Notes under the pieces: model-generated
Databases searched by the model: none
What the model saw: the letters and a program-made list of their open reading frames with translations, nothing else
Told to the model about the DNA's origin: nothing
Assembly (NCBI RefSeq): GCF_046244365.1
Contig: NZ_CP176395.1
Location: forward strand, 3,534,001 to 3,598,000
DNA: 64,000 nt
From: Paenibacillus_V sp046244365
GTDB taxonomy: Bacteria > Bacillota > Bacilli > Paenibacillales > NBRC-103111
Direction: 5' to 3'
In this document: positions 1 to 7,282 of the stretch, piece after piece
How positions within the stretch are numbered: position 1 is the first letter of the stretch
Layout of the letters: each line of letters starts with the position of its first letter
Program-made: the position numbers and the translations under genes

Positions 1-2
1 GA

Positions 3-317
3 GCCGGCAAGCTGGCAGGTTCGAAGATGCATGTGGAGGGCTTTAAGCGCTGGGGGCTGCCGCAATGGTTCAGGCAGGTGACCGGTTTGGTCGAACTGCT
101 GGGGGCGGCTGCTATGATCGCCGGCTTCTGGGATCCGAGCTGGGCGGCGGCGGGCGCGCTGTGGCTGGGTATTACGGCCTTCGTCGGCATCCTGGTCCAC
201 GTTCGGGCGAAGGATTCGTTCAAAGACACGTTTATGATCATTCTGCTACTCGTATTGTCCGCGGTGTTGTTTATTATGCAGTACGGAGAGCTGGCGAATT
301 TCCCGGGCTTTCAATAA
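3..317 (+). CDS. DoxX-like small membrane protein (5' end outside window)
   Basis: The reading frame is open to the left edge of the window; the codons before the first ATG (position 27) read as protein (A-G-K-L-A-G-S-K), so the gene is truncated by the window rather than starting at 27. Three hydrophobic segments remain (LVELLGAAAMIAGF, AAAGALWLGITAFVGILVHV, FMIILLLVLSAVLFIM), as in the C-terminal three helices of four-helix DoxX/DoxD-like proteins. Members are integral membrane proteins, some linked to quinone or thiosulfate oxidation, but most have no defined role. Function here is not known. Confidence 0.8.
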   Translation, partial: AGKLAGSKMHVEGFKRWGLPQWFRQVTGLVELLGAAAMIAGFWDPSWAAAGALWLGITAFVGILVHVRAKDSFKDTFMIILLLVLSAVLFIMQYGELANFPGFQ

Positions 318-410
318 GAGAGACGGATACGATACGACTTTATGCCTGTGTTTTAGCGGGCGTAGGGTCGTATTTTATTTTATTATCGTCAGTCGGCTGT
401 CCGGACGTCA

Positions 411-446
411 AAAATCCCCCTCTGGCGGTGTCGCCGGAAGGGGATC
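411..446 (-). terminator. Rho-independent terminator behind yisL
   Basis: On the minus strand a GC-rich stem (arms ATCCCCTTCCGGCG and CGCCAGAGGGGGAT, with two wobble pairs) is followed by TTTTTG. It lies just past the yisL stop and may also limit read-through from the DoxX gene on the plus strand. Confidence 0.7.
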
Positions 447-479
447 ATGTTGGGTGCCATAATCGGCAGGGCAGCTGTT

Positions 480-815
480 TTACAGCGAAAAGACGTTAAA
501 GCCGAGCAAGACGACAAAGACGAGGACGGGCGAAAAGACGAACCAAAGCGGCTTTGTCGACTGGTTGCGGCGTCTGCGTCCCAGAATCATTTCCATGGCG
601 GCGATCAAAATGATGGCGAAAAGTCCCTTCACGATGAACGTGCGCGGGAACTCCAACAAAACAAGCATAGAGACGCCGGAAACCAGCATGATGAGGTAAA
701 ATAAACGTAGAAGCATAGGCGTTACTTTTTGACCCAAGAACAGGCAGCTGAGCACGAACAAAATAATCGTAATCAGCCAAGAGCCGGCGTGCATTTGCGC
801 GAACGTGTTAAACAT
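480..815 (-). CDS. yisL: YisL family (DUF1516/UPF0344) membrane protein
   Basis: A 111-residue protein with four hydrophobic helices (for example WLITIILFVLSCLFLG and PVLVFVVLLGFNVFSL) and a short basic loop GRRRRNQS. The pattern and length match the YisL/DUF1516 family of Bacillaceae, whose function is not established. The start at 815 is supported by GGGAGG about 9 bases upstream. It stands alone, is convergent with the DoxX gene, and has its own terminator. Confidence 0.85.
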   Translation of the reverse strand: MFNTFAQMHAGSWLITIILFVLSCLFLGQKVTPMLLRLFYLIMLVSGVSMLVLLEFPRTFIVKGLFAIILIAAMEMILGRRRRNQSTKPLWFVFSPVLVFVVLLGFNVFSL

Positions 816-1019
816 GATGACATGACCTCCCGATCGGGTGTATGATGTGGCTTGCGTATCCTATCACGCTTTCCGTGAATGAACGGCAGCGACGAGATAG
901 TATGTGCGTTTGCTCATATAGAATAGTAACAGCGAAGCCCGTGCAATGGCAATGCATTCGGGCAAATGGTTACACAATGTTCATAAACCGGCATAAGAAA
1001 TCGTCTAAGGAGGACCTGG

Positions 1020-1571
1020 ATGTCATTGCGATACGCCTTGCTGGGCTTGATCAGCAAAAAACCGTCGACCGGCTACGAGCTTCACCGGTTGTTCAAGGAA
1101 CAGGTCGTATACTTCTGGCATGCGCATCATACGCAAATATACCGCGAGCTGGCTAAGCTTGAAGCGGAAAAATTGGTCGAGTCGGAACACGTGCAGCAGG
1201 ACGCACATCCGGACAAGATCATTTATACGCTTACCGGCCGCGGGACGCAGGCGCTGATTCACTGGATGCTTGAGAAGCCTCCTCAATCCGCAAGCATCAA
1301 GGACGACTTTTTGTTGCGGACCGCGGCCTTTCCGGTCATCCCATACGAGGAAGCGGTCGGCCTGCTGGAGCGTACCCGCGAACGGGAGCGGCATGCTCTA
1401 GAGCTGACTATGCAGTGGAGGGATAAGCGCTTCGGAGGGAAAGAACTTCCTGACGGCGAGAACATCGGCGAATTTCTTACGTCCGAGTTCGGGGTGCGCT
1501 ACGCCAGAAGCTATATGGAATGGTGCGAATGGGCGATCGCCGTTTTGCGACGGCTCGCGGAACGCGAATAG
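1020..1571 (+). CDS. PadR family transcriptional regulator
   Basis: This 183-residue protein opens with the PadR winged helix (residues 1-75: LRYALLGLISKKPSTGYELH, then the wing IIYTLTGRG) and carries the longer C-terminal Vir-type helical domain (residues 90-180) used for dimerisation. PadR proteins repress transcription of adjacent efflux or stress genes. The ATG follows AAGGAGG by 7 bases. Its target is not evident: the next gene starts 93 bases downstream from its own distinct promoter, so the two may be independent. Confidence 0.9.
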   Translation: MSLRYALLGLISKKPSTGYELHRLFKEQVVYFWHAHHTQIYRELAKLEAEKLVESEHVQQDAHPDKIIYTLTGRGTQALIHWMLEKPPQSASIKDDFLLRTAAFPVIPYEEAVGLLERTRERERHALELTMQWRDKRFGGKELPDGENIGEFLTSEFGVRYARSYMEWCEWAIAVLRRLAERE

Positions 1572-1599
1572 CGCGGCGGTTTGATCCGCCGACAGGATT

Positions 1600-1631
1600 G
1601 TGAGATTTTTGTGAGTTTGGCATGATAGGAT
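1600..1631 (+). promoter_or_regulatory. SARP-type activator site plus -10 for the kinase operon
   Basis: Heptamer GTGAGAT (1600-1606), a 4-bp spacer TTTT, heptamer GTGAGTT (1611-1617), exactly 8 bp, then the -10 hexamer TAGGAT (1626-1631). There is no good -35; the heptamers lie where it should be. The same geometry recurs at 6024-6055 and 7202-7233. SARP activators are known to bind heptameric direct repeats of 11-bp period whose last copy lies 8 bp from the -10. The inferred ligand is the regulator at 4777-5889, which would make this an autoregulatory site. Confidence 0.7.
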
Positions 1632-1664
1632 GAATCGAGACGGTTCACGGAAGGGGAAAAAGGC

Positions 1665-4600
1665 TTGAATGTAAGAAACTATCGCAAATTGATCGGGATC
1701 GGGCTGATCTTTTCTCTATCCGTCGTCATGTTCATCGGCATGTATTTGCAAACGATACCGGCGGGAGAAGCGCCAAAGGCCAAGCAAGGCGTACTGGACT
1801 TGTCGGACTGGGATTTCCGCAGCCAAGGCATGGTTACGCTCGATGGCGAATGGGAATTTTATGAAGGAAAATTGCTGGATCCCCAGGATTTTCATCAGAG
1901 CGAGCTTCCGGCGCGTTCTTATTTACCGGTACCCGGCACATGGAACGGGAAACAGGCGGATTCAGGCATGAGCCGCAAAGGGTATGGGACGTACCGGCTG
2001 AACGTCATCGTTAAGGATACGGACGAAATATACGGCATGAAAATAAGAAGCATCCGCATGTCCCACCGGCTGTTCATCAACGGGAAGCTGGAGGGAGAAA
2101 GCGGGCTGCCTGCAGCCAATAAATCTTCGCACGAGCCGGGCAATACGCCGTACAGTACCTATATACACTCGGACAGCCGCAGCGTCGAAATCGTGATTCA
2201 AACCAGCAACTTCGTATACACCAGCGGCGGGATCATCAACTCGATCCCTTTCGGCCTGCACGGCAATATCTCGTGGCTTGACAGTATACAGCTCGGGACG
2301 GATATCGCAGCGGCTCTTGTGTTGACCATGTTCGGCACTTACCAGCTCAGTTTGTACTACTTGCGCAGAAGGGAAAAAATATATTTGTTCAGCGGGCTGT
2401 ACTACCTGTCTCTGCTGCTAAGCCAACTGGTTTACGGAGAGAAGCTGCTGTTGAGGATAATGCCCGGCTTTCCCTTCTACGCCTCCTACAAGCTGCTGGA
2501 TCTCAGCGTGTTTTTCGGATCGATCGTCATCATTTTGTTTTTCGGATCCATCCAAGAAAGACTTATTTCCTATAAGAAGCTGGCTTGGACGACTGCGCCA
2601 ATCGCCCTCTACGGGCTAATGATTATTCTGCTGCCGTACGAAGTGCACACGGAGCTCAAATCGCCGTTTTACCTGTACTTATTTCTTGTCCTGACGTTCA
2701 TTATCGGAAGAATGATTTATTGGTTTGCCAAGAACAAGCGGGAGGAAGCGGACCGGATCGAATTGGTGCTGTTTATCGGCGCCAGCCTTTCGCTTATGGT
2801 TTTTCTGATCAACAGCTCGCTATATTCGGAGAATGTATTTCAGACGGACATCCCGGGGAAACTCGCCGTTGTTTGTTTCATTACATTTTTGAACATTTTG
2901 CTTGCCCTCCGTTTTACGAACGCCTATGAGAAAACGGAGATTTTAACGCACAGGCTGACGGTAACGAATCAGCTTAAAGACGAATTTCTTACGCAAACGT
3001 CACATGAAATCAAAACGCCGCTTCACGGTATCCTGAATATGACCTCCTATTTACTCGACGACGAGGATCAAAATTTACTGCCTAAGCAGAAGCAGCATTT
3101 GTGGCTGATTAAGGATACGTCGACCAAGCTTTCGATGCTGATCCAGGATTTGATCGACGTCACCCGTCTAAAGCACGGGGAGCTGAGGCTTCAGCAGACA
3201 GTGGTGGATGTCAAGGTCGTGGTGCAAATCGTATTCGACGTGCTGCAGTTCGAGCTTGCAGGAAAAATGGTTCGGCTGGACAATCAAGTCGGCTCCGACG
3301 TCTGGGTGCTTGCGGACGAGAACCGGCTGCGCCAGGTCATGTACAACTTGGTTCACAATGCGATCAAGCATACGGATAACGGCTCGATCACCGTAACGGC
3401 CGAGAAGCTAGATGGGATAGTGACCGTATCGGTCGAAGATACGGGAAGAGGGATAGCCCGCGAAAGACTACCCACCATCTTCGAATACTTCGAGCAGCAG
3501 GACAAACCGCTTCCGCAAGACGGATATACGGGGATGGGCGTAGGGCTGTATATCAGCCGGAAGCTGGTGGAACGAATGGGCGGGACGATCGGTGTCGACC
3601 GGTCGGAGCTCGGTCACGGGACACGGATGTCGTTCAAACTTCCGAGCGTGGCCTTCCTACCCGCATACCGGGAAACGGCCGCCGCGAACGATGCCACGGA
3701 GCGGATCCACGGCCAAGCCTATCCGCTGGAAATTATGGAGAATTACGAGCACACGGTTATGATCGTGGATGACGAGGCATCCAACATTCATACACTGCTG
3801 AACATTCTGAAGCGGCATCGATACAACGTCGTTTCGGCATTCTCGGCCAAAGAGGCTCTTGTCAAAATGGCGGAACACCCTGCCATCGATCTCGTCATTC
3901 TCGATGTCATGATGCCGGACGTTTCGGGGATCGAGCTGTGCCGGATGCTGCGCGCCAGCTACTCCATTCTCGATCTGCCCGTTCTGTTCGCGACAGCCAA
4001 AGATTCCACGCAGGATATCGAGGCGGGTTTCCGTGCGGGGGCGAACGATTACGTCACCAAGCCTTTCTTTGCCGAGACGCTGATCGCGAGAGTACAGACG
4101 CTGATCGCGATGAAATCGTCGATACAGGAGGCGCTGCGAAACGAGCATGCTTTCCATCAGGCGCAGATCAAGCCGCATTTTCTATACAATGCATTAAGCA
4201 GCGTGATTTCGTTCTGTTATACCGACGGGGAAAAAGCAGCTTATTTATTGTCTATGCTGAGCCAATATTTGCGCTATATATTGGAAACGGACCGCTCAAC
4301 GCCGTTCGTTCCGCTGTCGCGAGAGATCGAGCTGATCGAGGCGTACGTCGAAATCGAGAAAGCGCGCTTCGGCGAACGGTTCGACTTCGTTTGTCAGATC
4401 GACGAGGCTGTCGGAAGCATGCATATTCCTTCATTGATCTTCCAGCCTTTCGTGGAGAACGCGATCCGCCACGGGTTGTTCGAAAAGGAAGGACACGGAA
4501 CCGTCAGCTTGCGCATCCATCAGGGCGACCGCTATATTCAAGCGATCATCGAAGATGACGGCGTAGGCATTCCCGACGACCTGCTCTACGAGCTTTCGAC

Positions 4601-4784
4601 AGGGAATAGAAAAAGCGGTGGTATCGGCATCCCGAATATCCGCAAACGATTGGATGCCATTCCGGGTGCGGCGCTAACGCTTCATTCCCATTTGGGAGGA
4701 GGCACCAAGGCAACGATCTATTTGCCGCTGCCCTTCGAAACGTCGGCGGCTGTCGATAAAGAGAGGAGAAACCGGCATGTTTAA
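1665..4784 (+). CDS. Hybrid sensor kinase with two histidine kinase cores and an internal receiver
   Basis: A 1039-residue membrane kinase. An N-terminal anchor (about 10-30) is followed by a 7TMR-DISM-type extracellular jelly-roll domain (about 45-195), seven transmembrane helices (about 205-420), a HisKA dimerisation helix with phospho-acceptor His447 in TSHEIKTPLHG, an HATPase (N box near 561, G boxes near 591 and 624), a receiver with Asp747 in LVILDVMMPD, and a second LytS-type kinase core (His838 in QIKPHFLYNAL, N box NAIRHG near 932, GIGIPNIRKRL). Starts at TTG, 8 bases after AAGGGG. The last 8 bases overlap the response regulator gene, so the two form a pair. The outer domain suggests sensing of a carbohydrate-like or cell-surface ligand, which is inference. 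Confidence 0.9.
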   Translation: MNVRNYRKLIGIGLIFSLSVVMFIGMYLQTIPAGEAPKAKQGVLDLSDWDFRSQGMVTLDGEWEFYEGKLLDPQDFHQSELPARSYLPVPGTWNGKQADSGMSRKGYGTYRLNVIVKDTDEIYGMKIRSIRMSHRLFINGKLEGESGLPAANKSSHEPGNTPYSTYIHSDSRSVEIVIQTSNFVYTSGGIINSIPFGLHGNISWLDSIQLGTDIAAALVLTMFGTYQLSLYYLRRREKIYLFSGLYYLSLLLSQLVYGEKLLLRIMPGFPFYASYKLLDLSVFFGSIVIILFFGSIQERLISYKKLAWTTAPIALYGLMIILLPYEVHTELKSPFYLYLFLVLTFIIGRMIYWFAKNKREEADRIELVLFIGASLSLMVFLINSSLYSENVFQTDIPGKLAVVCFITFLNILLALRFTNAYEKTEILTHRLTVTNQLKDEFLTQTSHEIKTPLHGILNMTSYLLDDEDQNLLPKQKQHLWLIKDTSTKLSMLIQDLIDVTRLKHGELRLQQTVVDVKVVVQIVFDVLQFELAGKMVRLDNQVGSDVWVLADENRLRQVMYNLVHNAIKHTDNGSITVTAEKLDGIVTVSVEDTGRGIARERLPTIFEYFEQQDKPLPQDGYTGMGVGLYISRKLVERMGGTIGVDRSELGHGTRMSFKLPSVAFLPAYRETAAANDATERIHGQAYPLEIMENYEHTVMIVDDEASNIHTLLNILKRHRYNVVSAFSAKEALVKMAEHPAIDLVILDVMMPDVSGIELCRMLRASYSILDLPVLFATAKDSTQDIEAGFRAGANDYVTKPFFAETLIARVQTLIAMKSSIQEALRNEHAFHQAQIKPHFLYNALSSVISFCYTDGEKAAYLLSMLSQYLRYILETDRSTPFVPLSREIELIEAYVEIEKARFGERFDFVCQIDEAVGSMHIPSLIFQPFVENAIRHGLFEKEGHGTVSLRIHQGDRYIQAIIEDDGVGIPDDLLYELSTGNRKSGGIGIPNIRKRLDAIPGAALTLHSHLGGGTKATIYLPLPFETSAAVDKERRNRHV

Positions 4785-5889
4785 CGTCGTCATAGTGGAA
4801 GACGAGAAGCCGATTTTGGAGCTAATGAAGGTTGTGATCGGCCGAAACCCGAATTACCGCATAGCCGGCGCATTCACGAGTCCGCTGGAGGCGTTGTCCC
4901 ATATGGACGAGCTTCAGCCGGATGTCGCTTTCCTGGACGTGGAAATGCCCAAAATGAACGGATTGGAGCTCGCGCGTAAAATCAACGAATTGGCGGAGCG
5001 GACAAGAATCGTCTTCACAACCGCGTATAAGCAATATGCCTTGGAGGCTTTCGACGTCTATGCGTTCGATTACATTCTTAAGCCCGTAACGCCAGCCGCT
5101 ATTGAACGGGTAACGAGCCGGCTGGTTAAGGAGAAGCAAGCTTCCGTTCCGGCTCCCAAGGGGGCGCGCGTTTCTTCGATACGATGCTTCGGGTGCTTCG
5201 AGGTGAGAAATCCGGACGGCGAACTCGTACGGTGGCCGACCCGCAAGACCGAGGAATTGTTCGCTTACCTCCTGTGCCACCCGGGGAAGGATATCGGTAA
5301 ATGGCAGCTGGCCGATCTGCTCTGGCCGGATATGAACGAGGAGAGAGCTTCGCATAATTTGCATAATACGATGTACCGGCTCAAAAAAATACTTAAAGAG
5401 CAGGAAATCGGGATGGATATCCAAAAGTCGAATGCAGGCTACATTCTGGAAACGGTCGACTGCGAGTATGATGCGCACGGGTTTCAATTCTACGATTTTA
5501 CGCTTGAAGTAGAGGAGCGGGATCCCGGACAGGCGGAGCAGCTTTGCTCGGTCTATCAGGGGCCTTTGTTCAACGGCAAAGACTATTTGTGGAAGGTTCC
5601 GCTGGAGGAAATGTACGGCAAAAAGTATGCCTCGCTTGTGAGCGGACTGGTTAGGCTTGATCTCTCGGAGCAGCGGTGGAATAAAGCGGAGCAGCGGCTC
5701 GATGCCTATTTGTCCCTGTATCCGCTGGAAGAAGAAATGAATTTGCTGCGTATGGAACTCTACGCTCTAGCAGGCAATGCCGACAAGATTGCTAAGCATT
5801 ACGAGCGATTTGCAGCTTCCTATCGCAGGGAAATGGGCGTGGAACCGCCACACGAGATGCAGGAGCGGATATCCGCGTATATGCAATAG
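4777..5889 (+). CDS. Response regulator with SARP-like output (REC - winged helix - BTAD)
   Basis: Residues 1-120 form a receiver (acidic pocket VEDE, phospho-Asp54 in FLDVEMPKMNG, LKPVT lysine near 103). Residues about 130-215 form an OmpR-type winged helix (VSSIRCFGCFEV, LFAYLLCHPG, LADLLWPD, NTMYRLKKIL), and residues about 225-365 a bacterial transcriptional activation domain with TPR-like helices (LVRLDLSEQRW, YPLEEEMNLLRMELYALAG). This order is that of SARP activators. AGAGGAGA precedes the ATG, and the gene overlaps the kinase gene by 8 bases. It is the obvious reader of the paired-heptamer promoters at 1600, 6024 and 7202. A hairpin terminator follows. Confidence 0.9.
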   Translation: MFNVVIVEDEKPILELMKVVIGRNPNYRIAGAFTSPLEALSHMDELQPDVAFLDVEMPKMNGLELARKINELAERTRIVFTTAYKQYALEAFDVYAFDYILKPVTPAAIERVTSRLVKEKQASVPAPKGARVSSIRCFGCFEVRNPDGELVRWPTRKTEELFAYLLCHPGKDIGKWQLADLLWPDMNEERASHNLHNTMYRLKKILKEQEIGMDIQKSNAGYILETVDCEYDAHGFQFYDFTLEVEERDPGQAEQLCSVYQGPLFNGKDYLWKVPLEEMYGKKYASLVSGLVRLDLSEQRWNKAEQRLDAYLSLYPLEEEMNLLRMELYALAGNADKIAKHYERFAASYRREMGVEPPHEMQERISAYMQ

Positions 5890-5916
5890 AAGAAGAGTAG
5901 TGTGTAGATAACCAAA

Positions 5917-5950
5917 AGCAGGGCAGGGGGAAGATCTCCCTGCTCTTTTT
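5917..5950 (+). terminator. Terminator of the two-component operon
   Basis: AGCAGGG and CCCTGCT arms followed by CTTTTT, 28 bases after the response regulator stop. It separates this operon from the HD-GYP gene, which has its own promoter. Confidence 0.8.
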
Positions 5951-6023
5951 GCGTGTTCCTGGCGAATGGTTTTCAGATTGGTGGCTTTAGCGTGCATGGC
6001 AGGGAGAAGTTCTTCCTCATTTT

Positions 6024-6055
6024 GGGAGAAATTTGTGAGAACGGTTTGCTACAAT
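6024..6055 (+). promoter_or_regulatory. SARP-type activator site plus -10 for the HD-GYP gene
   Basis: Heptamer GGGAGAA (6024-6030), spacer ATTT, heptamer GTGAGAA (6035-6041), 8 bp, then TACAAT (6050-6055). No -35 hexamer is present. The geometry equals that of the sites at 1600 and 7202, and the heptamers differ from the 7202 site only in order. Confidence 0.75.
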
Positions 6056-6161
6056 TTTTTTTGCGTTCAATCCGCTAGCAAGAATCGACATTTGTAGAAG
6101 CGCTGCCGCCCCGCAGAATGCCGCTTGCTAAGATGCAGTCAGCAGGAGGATGGCCAGGTCA

Positions 6162-7172
6162 ATGTCAATGGAGAAACTGCTCGGGAAAACAATCAAACAT
6201 GATATTACGAAGTCAGGGGGGCTTGTGCTGGTGTCCGCAGGCTCCGTCTTGGACAGGCAGCAGGCGAGGCTGCTAGCGATGCATGGTGTGGATGCTTCGG
6301 AGGTGAGGGTGATGGGGGAAGTCGGATCAGGCAACATTAGATCGGAAAAAATGTTGGAAGCCTCCGAGCGCTCCAAGGAGTTGTTCGGCCGAATCGGCAG
6401 GGACCGCAAAGTTCCTCTGATCGACATCAAGGTGGAGCTTCTCCCCTTTGTGCAAGAGGCAACGGAACAGTCGGACGTCTTCCAATTATTCGAATCGGTC
6501 AAAGCCAAGGATGAATATACGCACCAGCATAATATCGGAGTGGCGGTCTTATCTTTGCTGATCGGAAAGTGGATGGAGCTTGGCGAAACGGAATTGGCGC
6601 TGCTTTCGCTTGCGGCCGTTCTTCACGATGTAGGAAAAATAAGGATTCCCGAACATATTCTGCTCAAGCCCGGTCCCTTAACAAGCGAAGAGTTTGCCGA
6701 AATGAAGCGCCATACGGTCTACGGATACGAGATTTTGAAGGATACCGTCGGTCTTAACCCGAGAGTCGCACTCGTTGCGCTTCAGCATCATGAACGCGCG
6801 GACGGCAACGGTTATCCCCTCCGTCTGACTCACAACCGGATCGATCCTCTGAGCCGAATCGTAGCGGTTGCGGACATCTTTCATGCGATGTCCTCCGCAC
6901 GGCCATACCGCGAGGCGCTGCCCTTTCACGAGGTGGTATTCCAGATGCGCAAAGGCTCCTTCGGCGAACTGGATCCGTATGTGATCTCCGTATTTCTCGA
7001 TAACCTGATCCGTCATTTGATCGGGAGAGAAGTAAGGCTAACCGACGGACGCAGGGGGGTGGTCGTGTACATCAATCCGCATGACGATCTGCATCCGCTG
7101 GTCAAGATCGGCGATACGTTCCTTGATTTAAGCGAAGGAAGAAACATCCATATCGAAGGGATCATCCTTTGA
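6162..7172 (+). CDS. HD-GYP domain cyclic-di-GMP phosphodiesterase
   Basis: About 336 residues. The N-terminal third (residues 1-100) is the regulatory region typical of stand-alone Firmicute HD-GYP proteins. The catalytic domain has the HD pair His155-Asp156 in LHDVGKIRIP, a His in EMKRHTVYGYEIL, a second in LQHHERADGNGYP, the GYP motif at 217-219, and RIVAVADIFHAMSSARPYRE. Such enzymes hydrolyse c-di-GMP to GMP through pGpG. A small beta domain (GREVRLTDGRRGVVV) ends the protein. I prefer the ATG at 6162, 12 bases after AGGAGG; an in-frame ATG at 6150 abuts that site. The promoter is of the SARP type, which places c-di-GMP turnover in the same regulon as the surface protein. Confidence 0.9.
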   Translation: MSMEKLLGKTIKHDITKSGGLVLVSAGSVLDRQQARLLAMHGVDASEVRVMGEVGSGNIRSEKMLEASERSKELFGRIGRDRKVPLIDIKVELLPFVQEATEQSDVFQLFESVKAKDEYTHQHNIGVAVLSLLIGKWMELGETELALLSLAAVLHDVGKIRIPEHILLKPGPLTSEEFAEMKRHTVYGYEILKDTVGLNPRVALVALQHHERADGNGYPLRLTHNRIDPLSRIVAVADIFHAMSSARPYREALPFHEVVFQMRKGSFGELDPYVISVFLDNLIRHLIGREVRLTDGRRGVVVYINPHDDLHPLVKIGDTFLDLSEGRNIHIEGIIL

Positions 7173-7201
7173 TTCATGGACGAGCCCTAACGTGCGGGTT
7201 T

Positions 7202-7233
7202 GTGAGAATTTTGGGAGAAGTCCTTGCTACAAT
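7202..7233 (+). promoter_or_regulatory. SARP-type activator site plus -10 for the surface-protein operon
   Basis: Heptamer GTGAGAA (7202-7208), spacer TTTT, heptamer GGGAGAA (7213-7219), 8 bp, then TACAAT (7228-7233). It starts 30 bases after the HD-GYP stop codon and drives the lipoprotein, glycosyltransferase and collagen-like genes, which have no terminator between them. Confidence 0.75.
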
Positions 7234-7282
7234 TCGACAAGAATTGCCATTGAAAATTATGGATAACGAAGGAGGAGACAGC

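Noticed and set aside
7169..7282. Upstream extension of the lipoprotein gene to ATG 7169
   Set aside because: It would place the promoter at 7202-7233 inside the coding region and a lipobox far from the N-terminus; the TTG at 7283 has a strong ribosome site.
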